A stretch of 64,000 nt of DNA from CAYJLA01 sp964371305 (GTDB lineage Bacteria; Bacillota_I; Bacilli_A; RFN20; CAG-826). Below the pieces are notes generated by a model. It did not search any database. It saw only the letters and a program-made list of their open reading frames with translations, and was not told the origin of the DNA. Shown here piece after piece: positions 32,274-41,463 of the stretch. The stretch spans positions 1-64,000 of the forward strand of contig CAYJLA010000001.1 in assembly GCA_964371305.1 (NCBI GenBank), written 5' to 3'. Each line of letters begins with the position of its first letter. The stretch's first letter is position 1. The position numbers were made by a program, and so were the translations under genes.

Positions 32274-34874
32274 CTATTCGCTTCTAAGTGCGCGTACAGG
32301 GTCTTGTTTTGCTGCATTTCTTGCAGGAATAAATCCAGAAATAATTGTAAGTAAAGTTGATACAGAAATCATAATAACTGCGTCTGACCATTTAAGTGCT
32401 GCAATTGATGGGATACCAAATCCAACATAAACAATTATAGAAACGATGAGCGCTATAATTGCAGTAATAATAACACCAAATGTTCCACTAGCTAAACCTA
32501 TGACAAATGTCTCGACATTGAACAATCTTGATACATCTTTTTTACGCCCACCAAGCGATCTAATAACACCAATTTCTTTAACTCTTTCAACAACTGAAAT
32601 ATAAGTAATAATAGCAATCATTACACAGCTAACTACAAGTGCTAATGAAGTAAATGCAATAAGTGCAATTGTGACGATATTTAGTAATTCATTAATCATT
32701 GAAATCATAATAGAAAGTGTATCTGTGTAAACAATATCGGTTCTATTATCTTTTGGTACTTCAACGCCATTAATTGTTAAAATTTTATCTTCGTTCCATG
32801 CATCTAGATAAGTAACAACTTGCTCTTGATTTTCAAAAGACGAAACAAATAGTTTAATTTCTGATGGCAAACTACTACCACCTAGTTGGCGAAGAGTCAA
32901 AACTGGATATGGCAATCCTTGTCCAAAAAAAGTCATATCAGTATTACCAAATGGTAAATCAGCTACATCAGTTGTAACACCTTCAAATGTATAACTATAA
33001 TTCGTAATAACACCTGTCCTTACGACAATTCCGCCACCCATATCATTAACAGTGGACATTAACAATTGATTTTCACTACTAGCTACTTCAGTGGTAATAG
33101 TTGAATTTAAATTATCTTCTAAATATAACTTAGAAAAACTATCTGTATAGTATAATCCGTGTTCTAATGCACCATAAGTAATACCGCTCTTTGGTTTTAA
33201 TATTCCAACTACTTCCATCTCTAAAAGAGAATCAGTGTTTGTTGTCGCCCCATTATAGTTATAATAAGTTCCTGTTTTTTCAAATACTTCATCATTAGTA
33301 CCATAATAGAACTTTTTATTCATAATTTCTTCATTGGTAAATTTGCCTTTTACAGTACTATTATCTTCTTCATTCATAACAGAATTAATAAGGTCAATAA
33401 ACTGATCTTGGCCATAATAACCAAGTTGGGCAAGTGTGATGTCAGAAAGAGTTTGGTTTTCATCAATTACAATTAATAATTCATTACTGCTACTAGGCAT
33501 TTTGCCTTCAACTAAATTATATTGAGCAAATATATATTCATTGTTTTGTGGTAATGGATTAAATACGTCTGAATTATCCATAACTAATTGAGCATATTCT
33601 TCTGCTTCAGCATTTACTTCTCCAATTAAATCACCATAAATATATTTGTTTAGAGCAATAGTTCTTACTTCTTCATCAAAAGTAGTAAATACATTGTTTT
33701 CAAAATCAAAATCATAATTATAACTAATTGTCACGCCATTCTCTTTTGGCATTTCTTCTAAATAATCTATATATGTTTGAGTAATATCATTTGTAAGCGT
33801 AATCTCATCCATTGCATTAAACTGTTCAATTAAATTTTCTAATGTTTTATCTGGATACACAATGCCATCTTCAGTTCCACCAATAATAGCGTCTTGCATA
33901 TCTTGATTAGTCATGCTGCCCATAATAAATTCCATATTATATGCAGTTTCTGAAATAACAATAGGATTACCGCTCAACATGTCTTCTTGCATGTTTGTCA
34001 CATAACCTTGAATACCATTTGAAAAGGCTAAAACAGTAGAAATACCAATAATACCAATACTTCCTGCAAATGATGTTAAAATTGTTCTCTTTCTTTTTGA
34101 TAATAAGTTTTTAATTGATAAGCCAAAACTTGTTTTCCATGTTAAAACTGATTTTTTAGTAGATGTTTCTTCTTTAGTTATGACTGTATCATTACCATCA
34201 TAAGGGTTTGTATCTCCCGTAAGTTCTCCATCGAGCAATGTAACGATTCTTGTTGAATACTTTTGAGCAAGTTCGCCATTGTGAGTAACCATAATTACCA
34301 ATGTATCTTTAGATATATCTTTAATTAAGTCCATAATTTGAACTGAAGTAACAGAATCAAGCGCACCTGTAGGTTCATCAGCAAGTAAAATATCTGGCTT
34401 ATTAACAAGCGCTCTTGCAATTGCAACACGTTGACATTGTCCACCACTTAATTGACCAGGTTTTTTCTTATAACTACCTTTTAAACCAACTCTATCAAGA
34501 GCTTCTTGAGCAAGTTTAGTTCTTTCTTCTTTACTAAGTCCTGCAATTGCAAGACCAAGCTCTACATTAGCTTGAACTGTTTGATGAGGTATTAAATTGT
34601 ATGATTGAAATACGAAACCAACTTTGTGATTTCTATATGAGTCCCAATCACTATCTTTAAATTCTTTTGTTGATATACCTGCAATGACCAAATCACCATC
34701 AGTGTATTTATCAAGTCCACCAATAATGTTTAGCGTTGTAGTTTTACCACACCCCGATGGTCCTAAAATAGAAACAAATTCATTTTTCCTGAAATTTAAA
34801 TCAATGCCCTTTAAGGCTTCGAAGTTTGTCCCGGTATCAGTATATACCTTTGTAATTTTTTTTAATTTTAGCAT
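32274..34874 (-). CDS. MacB-like ABC transporter, fused ATPase and FtsX permease (copy 1)
   Basis: An 866-residue fusion. Residues 1-225 are a LolD/MacB-type ATPase (Walker A GPSGCGKT at 38-45; LSGGQCQR signature; LLADEPTGALDS). A helix at about 265-290 leads into an extracytoplasmic domain of about 400 residues, followed by three helices with the FtsX motifs ERVKEIGVIRSLGGRKKDV and PARNAAKQDPVRALRSE. Such proteins are mechanotransmission machines, not conventional channels, moving lipoproteins, peptides or regulating envelope enzymes. A paralogue is at 38638-41307. GAGG precedes the ATG. Substrate unknown. Confidence 0.9.
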   Translation of the reverse strand: MLKLKKITKVYTDTGTNFEALKGIDLNFRKNEFVSILGPSGCGKTTTLNIIGGLDKYTDGDLVIAGISTKEFKDSDWDSYRNHKVGFVFQSYNLIPHQTVQANVELGLAIAGLSKEERTKLAQEALDRVGLKGSYKKKPGQLSGGQCQRVAIARALVNKPDILLADEPTGALDSVTSVQIMDLIKDISKDTLVIMVTHNGELAQKYSTRIVTLLDGELTGDTNPYDGNDTVITKEETSTKKSVLTWKTSFGLSIKNLLSKRKRTILTSFAGSIGIIGISTVLAFSNGIQGYVTNMQEDMLSGNPIVISETAYNMEFIMGSMTNQDMQDAIIGGTEDGIVYPDKTLENLIEQFNAMDEITLTNDITQTYIDYLEEMPKENGVTISYNYDFDFENNVFTTFDEEVRTIALNKYIYGDLIGEVNAEAEEYAQLVMDNSDVFNPLPQNNEYIFAQYNLVEGKMPSSSNELLIVIDENQTLSDITLAQLGYYGQDQFIDLINSVMNEEDNSTVKGKFTNEEIMNKKFYYGTNDEVFEKTGTYYNYNGATTNTDSLLEMEVVGILKPKSGITYGALEHGLYYTDSFSKLYLEDNLNSTITTEVASSENQLLMSTVNDMGGGIVVRTGVITNYSYTFEGVTTDVADLPFGNTDMTFFGQGLPYPVLTLRQLGGSSLPSEIKLFVSSFENQEQVVTYLDAWNEDKILTINGVEVPKDNRTDIVYTDTLSIMISMINELLNIVTIALIAFTSLALVVSCVMIAIITYISVVERVKEIGVIRSLGGRKKDVSRLFNVETFVIGLASGTFGVIITAIIALIVSIIVYVGFGIPSIAALKWSDAVIMISVSTLLTIISGFIPARNAAKQDPVRALRSE

Positions 34875-34970
34875 GTTATATTACCTCACTATTAATATAG
34901 TTATATAACAATATAAACCTAGTAATTAAAAACTGCAATAAGATAATGCTTACAATGATTAAATATAAAT

Positions 34971-36185
34971 TTAATCCCTTACACTTAATCCGGCCTTGTG
35001 ACCTGTTGAAAAGGCAATTGTCATGTTATATCCGCCTGTTGGTCCATGTACATCAAGTAGTTCTCCCGTTACATATAATCCAGGGATCGATTTAATCATC
35101 ATTGTTTTAGGATCTACTTGTTTTACATCCAATCCACCTTGTGTAATAAAAGCATCTTTATAACCTTTTGTATCTGAGATAACAATTTTTAAGTTTTTAA
35201 AAGTATCGATTATAACTTCTAGCTTGCCACGTGAAATTTTATTGATTGAAGTATTTACTTCCTCTGCAATAATTTCATTTATAAGTCTAGTTGGTAAATA
35301 ATTTTTAAATAGTTTAAATAAACTAGTATTCATATTTTTGTATGCGTGTATAATAATCTCTTCTTTAGAAAAATTAGGTATTGTATCAAGAATAATCTCA
35401 ACCGTTTTATTTGTACTTAAATCCTTTGAAACTAATTCAGACAGCTTTAAGACAATTGGACCACTTATACCAAAGTGAGTAAATAGTACATTCCCAAACT
35501 CTTTTGTATTTTTATATCTTATTTCAACATTTTGAAGTGTGAGCCCTTGGAGATTTTTACTTTGTATAAAACTAGTATTAGAAACAAGAGGAACTAGCGA
35601 TGGAAAAGTAGGATTAATATTTAAACCAAAATCTTTTAAAAATTTATAACCATCTCCAGTAGTACCAAGAGCAGGATAAGACTTGCCGCCAGTAGCAATT
35701 ATTACGTTTTTCGACTTATACTTCGCTATATTTGTTTCAACTAAGAACATTTCTTCATTCTTAAATATTCTAGTCACAGTTTCTCCCATTTTTGTCATAA
35801 CTCTATATTTGTTTATTAGGAAAACTAAGGTACCTAAAACATCCATTGATTTATCACTTAGAGGAAATACTCTGTCATCACTTTCTACTTTTAACTGTGT
35901 ACCATTAGCCTCAAGAAAGTTATATATGTCGTTAGAGGAAAAATCAGACAAACTACTTAAAAGAAACTTTTTGTTATTTGAATATAACTGATCAATAAAG
36001 TCGATTGGTTTTTTTAAATTAGTTATATTACATCTGCCATTTCCGCTTGCAACAATTTTTAGTCCTAGTTTCTTATTTTTTTCAATAAGCAGAACTTTAG
36101 CTTTTCTTTGTGCGGCAGTAATTGCTGCCATTAAACCACTTGGTCCACTACCAATTACAATTACATCCCAAAATTGTTTATTCAT
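34971..36185 (-). CDS. HI0933/BaiN-family flavoprotein (NAD(P)/FAD-dependent oxidoreductase)
   Basis: A 404-residue FAD protein. It opens with the dinucleotide fold VIVIGSGPSGLMAAITAAQ and the family hallmark KKLGLKIVASGNGRCNITN, has IIATGGKSYPALGTTGDGY in the middle and ends GLYVTGELLDVHGPTGGYNMTIAFSTGHKAG. Some relatives (BaiN) act on steroid-like substrates, but most have no defined substrate. It begins two bases after the dut stop without a clear ribosome binding site, so it relies on coupling to dut. Confidence 0.9.
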   Translation of the reverse strand: MNKQFWDVIVIGSGPSGLMAAITAAQRKAKVLLIEKNKKLGLKIVASGNGRCNITNLKKPIDFIDQLYSNNKKFLLSSLSDFSSNDIYNFLEANGTQLKVESDDRVFPLSDKSMDVLGTLVFLINKYRVMTKMGETVTRIFKNEEMFLVETNIAKYKSKNVIIATGGKSYPALGTTGDGYKFLKDFGLNINPTFPSLVPLVSNTSFIQSKNLQGLTLQNVEIRYKNTKEFGNVLFTHFGISGPIVLKLSELVSKDLSTNKTVEIILDTIPNFSKEEIIIHAYKNMNTSLFKLFKNYLPTRLINEIIAEEVNTSINKISRGKLEVIIDTFKNLKIVISDTKGYKDAFITQGGLDVKQVDPKTMMIKSIPGLYVTGELLDVHGPTGGYNMTIAFSTGHKAGLSVRD

Positions 36186-36187
36186 AA

Positions 36188-36628
36188 TTACTTACTAGTG
36201 CTTCCAAATCCACCTTGACGAGTATCAAACGCACTATCATCTTCAGTTAAAAGATATTTTTCAAATATACCTTGTGCAATTCTTTCGCCTTTTGAAAGAG
36301 AAACTTCCTTAGTTCCAAAATTATATAAGACAACATTTATATGTCCATCATTATCAATATTTTCAAAGTAGTCTTTATCAATAATACCAACGCTATTAGC
36401 TAACAATAATTGCTTTTTAAATCCAAGCGAACTACGTGCATAAATTTTTAAAACTTCGTCTTCTCCCATATATGCTTTTAATCCAGTAGGAACCATTTTA
36501 ATTTCACCAGGTTTAATAATCACATCAATGCAACTTTCAATATCGTATCCTGCTGAATACCTAGTTGCTCTTTTAGGTAAATTTATCTCCTTATTTTCAA
36601 AACCTTTACAAATTTTAAAACCACGCAT
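36188..36628 (-). CDS. dut: dUTP diphosphatase
   Basis: A trimeric dUTPase of about 146 residues with all five motifs: RYSAGYDIES, YARSSLGFK, NSVGIIDKDYFE, GERIAQGIF and a C-terminal RQGGFGSTSK that closes over the active site. It hydrolyses dUTP to dUMP, complementing ung in keeping uracil out of DNA. The ATG at 36628 is preferred to the one twelve bases upstream because GGAG lies just before it, inside the longer reading frame. Confidence 0.95.
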   Translation of the reverse strand: MRGFKICKGFENKEINLPKRATRYSAGYDIESCIDVIIKPGEIKMVPTGLKAYMGEDEVLKIYARSSLGFKKQLLLANSVGIIDKDYFENIDNDGHINVVLYNFGTKEVSLSKGERIAQGIFEKYLLTEDDSAFDTRQGGFGSTSK

Positions 36629-36755
36629 ATACTTCTCCATTCTTTAAAAATATACATTTAGTATATACTAAAATCATATCAATTTATATATAAGTTGGAG
36701 AAATCTAGCTATGAAGTAACTATAATATGTTAATATGAGATATTAGGAGACAATT

Positions 36756-37787
36756 ATGGAAAAGAAAAAAATTAAAAAGGGTTGGATTATAACTGGTTCT
36801 ATATTACTAGTAATTGGTATTACTTGGGGAGTTATAGCGCTCATCCCACCAACTCATTCAATAAAAGGTGTAAACAAGTTAATTAGAGCGGAGGATGAAG
36901 CTCCATTACTTATCGCCCATGGCGGAGGGAATTTAGAGTTTCCAGATAACACAATTGAAGCATGTTACAACGCACTTGATGCTGATGCAAACGCTATGTT
37001 AGAAATAGATGTTTCAATAACTAAAGATAATGTTGTAATTCTTTCACACGACACAACTTTGAATTATCGTACAAACGAAACAGGAAAAATTAGAGATTGG
37101 ACATATACTGATTTAGTAAGTGAACAAGTAAACTTTGGTTACTTAAATAAATTAGATGATGATAAAAATGTAGTTGAGTTGAGAAAATACAAAAACTATG
37201 AAGATATAGAGGTTTTGCCAACAGATGTTACTTATCCTGATGGAATTTCTCCGCGAAACTCAGATATTTTTCTAGTTTCTAAATTTGAAGACGTATTAAA
37301 ATTATTCCCAAACAACATGATAAACGTGGAAATTAAACAAGATGGCGAAACAGGATTAAAGGCACTTGAAGAGGTAGTAAGAATAGTTGAAGAAGATGAC
37401 TCCTTTGATCGCGTAGTCTTTGCTTCTTTCCACAATGAAATATATTCTCAAATTGGAAAATATCATAATGAATATATGAAAGAAGACGGAACACTTTTAA
37501 TGTATTCACCTGAATATATTGGAGCAGGCACTCTTGCTATTTTATCTCTTCTTGGATTAGACGCGTTATTTACATCGCCAATATCTGTTTTACACTTGCC
37601 AACAAGTTTTAGTATTTTAAATTTTGACAATGTTGCTTTTATTAAAATGGCACACGAACATAATGTGGCAGTTCAATTTTGGACGATTAATGATGTCAAA
37701 ACAATGGAACATTTGATCGAAATAAAAAGTGATGGAATTATGACTGATAAACCACACTTACTTGCTGAAACAATTAAAAATAGCTAA
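36756..37787 (+). CDS. Membrane-anchored glycerophosphodiester phosphodiesterase
   Basis: A 343-residue TIM-barrel phosphodiesterase with an N-terminal membrane anchor (about residues 9-31), so the enzyme faces outward. The active site reads AHGGGNLEFPDNTIEA (most relatives have HRG), followed by EIDVSITKDNVVILSHD and a C-terminal VQFWTINDVKTMEHL and DGIMTDKP. It hydrolyses glycerophosphodiesters from lipids or teichoic acids. A TATAAT box near 36720 and AGGAG precede the ATG. The HRG to HGG change keeps the catalytic His but alters a phosphate-contacting residue. Confidence 0.88.
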   Translation: MEKKKIKKGWIITGSILLVIGITWGVIALIPPTHSIKGVNKLIRAEDEAPLLIAHGGGNLEFPDNTIEACYNALDADANAMLEIDVSITKDNVVILSHDTTLNYRTNETGKIRDWTYTDLVSEQVNFGYLNKLDDDKNVVELRKYKNYEDIEVLPTDVTYPDGISPRNSDIFLVSKFEDVLKLFPNNMINVEIKQDGETGLKALEEVVRIVEEDDSFDRVVFASFHNEIYSQIGKYHNEYMKEDGTLLMYSPEYIGAGTLAILSLLGLDALFTSPISVLHLPTSFSILNFDNVAFIKMAHEHNVAVQFWTINDVKTMEHLIEIKSDGIMTDKPHLLAETIKNS

Positions 37788-37788
37788 T

Positions 37789-38627
37789 TTATAATTTTTT
37801 GTTACTAGATAAATCTAATGTAATGATATTTTTTATTAATGGAGACGTAACTAATACATCGTTATTAACTTCACAATGTTCAGTTCCTTCTTTTAAAAAC
37901 GAAAGTATTTCACAATCTTTTGATTGAATTTTAATAAGTTCAATTAATCTTTCGTATTGCTTCTCATTTTCATATGGAGAAACTACTTCGCCAATATGAA
38001 AATGTTGTTTTAATTGTTCACTGTTTTTAAATGTAACATAATCCATTAAAAGGTGGTCAATTCCCTTAGTTAAATCCTCATTGTTATGTTTTAAAATCAG
38101 AGGATGACGATGATTGTCCATGTCAGCATCTACAACTTTTTGAGCAAAACTTACTGATGAGGCACTGGAGAAGTCGAAATCAATTTCTCCGCTCTTATTA
38201 TTATAAAATACTACGTAAGATGTTATTGTTTCATATTTTGAGTGTAGTAGTATTTCGGACTTAAATTCACCATTACCGCCCACGTAAATGAAGGAATCTG
38301 CTTTAATAGCAAATGCTGTCCGTATTCTCCTCTAAAATCAGTTAGTTCATCATAATCCTTCTTTTGCTTACAAGAATTAACAAGTTTGATAAATGAAAAC
38401 CTTGTATAACCATCATGTTTTACTAGTAACAATACATCTGCAAGTTGTCTTTCAAATGTTATGTTGTGAAGTGTAAAACGTACTTTTGAAGTAGAATAAG
38501 TGTAATGTTTTAAAGAATTAGGAAAGATTACGTTTAACGAATCAATAAATGCATTTACTAATTCACTTGTGTCCATATTTTCTAATAAGATTTTAGTTGT
38601 TTTATTGTTTAAATTTATTAACGACAT
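37789..38627 (-). pseudogene. Frameshifted gene downstream of the second MacB-like transporter
   Basis: Two overlapping frames, 38627 to 38223 and 38283 to 37789, look like halves of one protein. The first reads sensibly up to DFRGEYGQH; the second becomes sensible at FAIKADSFIYVGGNGEFKSE. Adding one base to the AAA run at 38311-38313 joins them into exactly 280 codons, 279 residues. It is therefore a single gene with a one-base homopolymer loss, either real or a sequencing error. The ATG is ten bases after the transporter stop with a good AAGGAG site. No family recognised; probably a cytoplasmic protein. Confidence 0.75.
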
Positions 38628-38637
38628 ATTGCTCTCC

Positions 38638-41307
38638 TTATTCTGATCTTAATGCCTCTACTGGGTCTTTATTTGCTGCCATCTTTGCTGGAATAAATCC
38701 TGCAATAAATGTAAGGAATGTCGAAATCGCAATCAGACTCAATGCTGCAATCCATGAAAGGTTTGCAATATCTCTTATTCCTTGCTCGCCAAATTGATTA
38801 TTTACAATTATATTTACAGGAATTTGTAGCAACAACGTTACTAAAACACCAAACGTACCAGACATCATACCTACGATTATAGACTCAGCTTCAAATAATC
38901 TACCTACATCCTTCTTTCTAGCCCCTATTGCTCTTAAGATACCAATTTCTTTTGTTCTTTCAATAACAGATATATAAGTAATAACGCCTGTCATAACAGA
39001 AGATACAACTAACGCAATGGATGAAAAACCAACTAATACTATGGAAATGATATTAATCATTGTTCCTATAGTTGAATTAAGATCTCCACCAAAATCAGTA
39101 TAATAAACTTTATCAGCATCATTTTTATCTACATTGTATTCATCTAAATATTCAAAAATAGATTCTTTTTCATCTAAACCAACAGGAAATATTAAAACAG
39201 ATGAAATTGTGGAATATCCACTGACATACATTAAGATATCGATAAACGAAAGGTCGGAAATGTTACTTATATTGGTTATATCTAACGATGCTTCATCTGT
39301 TTTAAATATTGGTGTTGTATATTCAACCGAAAACTCTTTCGATTGTTTTATAAATGCATCCACAGTACTTAATGATTGTATTTCGTTAAGCGAATTAGCT
39401 CTTACATCATAGAATGAAAATATATCGTCAACTGCATCATCAATTTGTGTTGTATCACCTGATTGAAAAGCATTAATTAAGTCAGTAATTTTACTTGCAT
39501 TTGCAGGATCAATCGTCCAGTTGTCTTTAGCGGCACTAACAACTTTACTATTAGGGTCAATAGCTTTAATAAATTCATCTTTGAGTGCTGAAGTATATGC
39601 AATACTACCTGGCATAAATTCAACTAATGCATCTTCTTTAATCCTCATAATGCCAACTACTTCAAGTTCCATAAAGTGTTTGTCATCATTATAAAATGTT
39701 TCTAAATCGGTGCCATCACTCATCACATTATTAAATCCAGAAAGCTGTTTTTTACTTGTAGAATCAGTGATTATATCATAATAGTCTACTTCTTTTGTTA
39801 CAGTAGGTTCACTTCCATAAAACTCACTTGGGGTATAAATCTTATATTTTTTACCAAGCAAATCATCAAAATTAATTGTGGCACCGCTATCAAGAGTATT
39901 TTTATCAATCAAACCTAACTCATATAATGTTGGAGTAAGAACTCTGTTAAAACGATCAACAACTAATAGAAGTTCGTTTGATTTAGTTGGATATTTGCCC
40001 TTTATAATATCATATTCAGACAACGTATAATCTTGTTCTCCATATAGTTCATGGAAAATACTTGTAGGCAATCCAGTAGCGTTAGAAATTGCTCCACCAA
40101 AAGCTGATGCATCTAAATTTTGATTAACTTTAATTATAGAATCTTCACCTCTTGTCGTCAGGATATTAAAATCTAGATACTCTCTATTAGTTAGAACACT
40201 AGATGCAAGTTTTTGTTCTACTAGTTTATCGGCGTAGTCAACAAAATCCTGTGTAATTAGATTTCTATGGATTTGAACCGGCCCTTCGCTAACTTCCTCG
40301 TATGGATAAATAACATCATCGGTAGGATATGCAGGCATATCACTTATTGGAGGTGCCGCAGTTGGTGTTTGGGCATAAGGAGCAATAGTAATCGGCACCG
40401 TAGTTGCAGTTGTTCTTTCAACATTACCGATGTAATTACCAACACCATTTGAAAGAGATAAAACAAGCGCAACGCCAATTATACCAATACTTCCAGCAAG
40501 AGATACTAAAGCTGTTCTCCCTTTTTTAGTAAACAAATTTTTAGCACTTATTTTCAAAGCGGTCAAAAATGACATTGATGTCTTTTCATTTACATCTTTT
40601 TCAATGTCTTCGTCTAATTCATCATCAACAACAACATTTTCACTGTCTTGTGTAATTTGGCCATCCAACATATCTATGATTCTATTAGAGTATTTTTGCG
40701 CTAATTCAGTATTATGAGTGACCATAATCACTAACTTATCTTTACTAATTTTTCGTAGTAAATTTAAAATTTGAACAGAAGTTTTCGTATCAAGCGCACC
40801 GGTAGGCTCATCTGCTAGTAATATTTCGGGATCATTAATTAATGCTCTAGCAATTGCTACCCTTTGTTGCTGCCCTCCAGATAACTGGTTTGGTCTTTTA
40901 TCAATTTGATCTGATAAACCAACACTCTCAAGTGCTTTTCTTACTCTCTTTTCTCTCGTCTTTTTTGACATGCCGGAGAGAATTAGAGATAACTCAACAT
41001 TCTCCCTTACTGTCAACTGAGGAATTAAATTATAAGATTGAAACACTATACCAATTCGTTTGTTTCTGTATGCATCCCACTCAGAATTTGTAAAATCTTT
41101 GGTAGATTTACCATTAATTATTAAGTCACCTGAAGTGTACTTGTCTAATCCGCCAATAATGTTTAAAAGTGTGGTTTTACCACATCCAGACGGTCCAAGA
41201 ATTGAAACAAATTGATTTTGAACAAATCCGGTATTAATTCCTTTAAGTACATTTAGCGATTTCTTGCCAAGATAATAATCTTTAACTATATTTTTTAATT
41301 CAAGCAT
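38638..41307 (-). CDS. MacB-like ABC transporter, fused ATPase and FtsX permease (copy 2)
   Basis: An 889-residue fusion with the same layout as the copy at 32274: ATPase domain (GPSGCGKTT, LSGGQQQRVAIARAL, LLADEPTGALDT), an acidic linker, a first helix at about 270-295, a large extracytoplasmic domain, and three C-terminal helices ending PAKMAANKDPVEALRSE. The ATG at 41307 has GGGGGGA seven bases before it; an upstream in-frame start is not supported. The ectodomain differs clearly from copy 1, suggesting a different partner. It is translationally linked to the frameshifted gene downstream. Confidence 0.9.
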   Translation of the reverse strand: MLELKNIVKDYYLGKKSLNVLKGINTGFVQNQFVSILGPSGCGKTTLLNIIGGLDKYTSGDLIINGKSTKDFTNSEWDAYRNKRIGIVFQSYNLIPQLTVRENVELSLILSGMSKKTREKRVRKALESVGLSDQIDKRPNQLSGGQQQRVAIARALINDPEILLADEPTGALDTKTSVQILNLLRKISKDKLVIMVTHNTELAQKYSNRIIDMLDGQITQDSENVVVDDELDEDIEKDVNEKTSMSFLTALKISAKNLFTKKGRTALVSLAGSIGIIGVALVLSLSNGVGNYIGNVERTTATTVPITIAPYAQTPTAAPPISDMPAYPTDDVIYPYEEVSEGPVQIHRNLITQDFVDYADKLVEQKLASSVLTNREYLDFNILTTRGEDSIIKVNQNLDASAFGGAISNATGLPTSIFHELYGEQDYTLSEYDIIKGKYPTKSNELLLVVDRFNRVLTPTLYELGLIDKNTLDSGATINFDDLLGKKYKIYTPSEFYGSEPTVTKEVDYYDIITDSTSKKQLSGFNNVMSDGTDLETFYNDDKHFMELEVVGIMRIKEDALVEFMPGSIAYTSALKDEFIKAIDPNSKVVSAAKDNWTIDPANASKITDLINAFQSGDTTQIDDAVDDIFSFYDVRANSLNEIQSLSTVDAFIKQSKEFSVEYTTPIFKTDEASLDITNISNISDLSFIDILMYVSGYSTISSVLIFPVGLDEKESIFEYLDEYNVDKNDADKVYYTDFGGDLNSTIGTMINIISIVLVGFSSIALVVSSVMTGVITYISVIERTKEIGILRAIGARKKDVGRLFEAESIIVGMMSGTFGVLVTLLLQIPVNIIVNNQFGEQGIRDIANLSWIAALSLIAISTFLTFIAGFIPAKMAANKDPVEALRSE

Positions 41308-41463
41308 AACGTTCCCCCCGAGCCGTTTCTTGCCTAAATTATAAAACAATATTTCAGTAATGCCACTACTTTTTTATAAAAAATAAAAATTCTTTAATTT
41401 TAGTAATGTTGTTACTTTAATATTATAGTAAATATGAATTATTATAGTACTTTATATTTTTGA

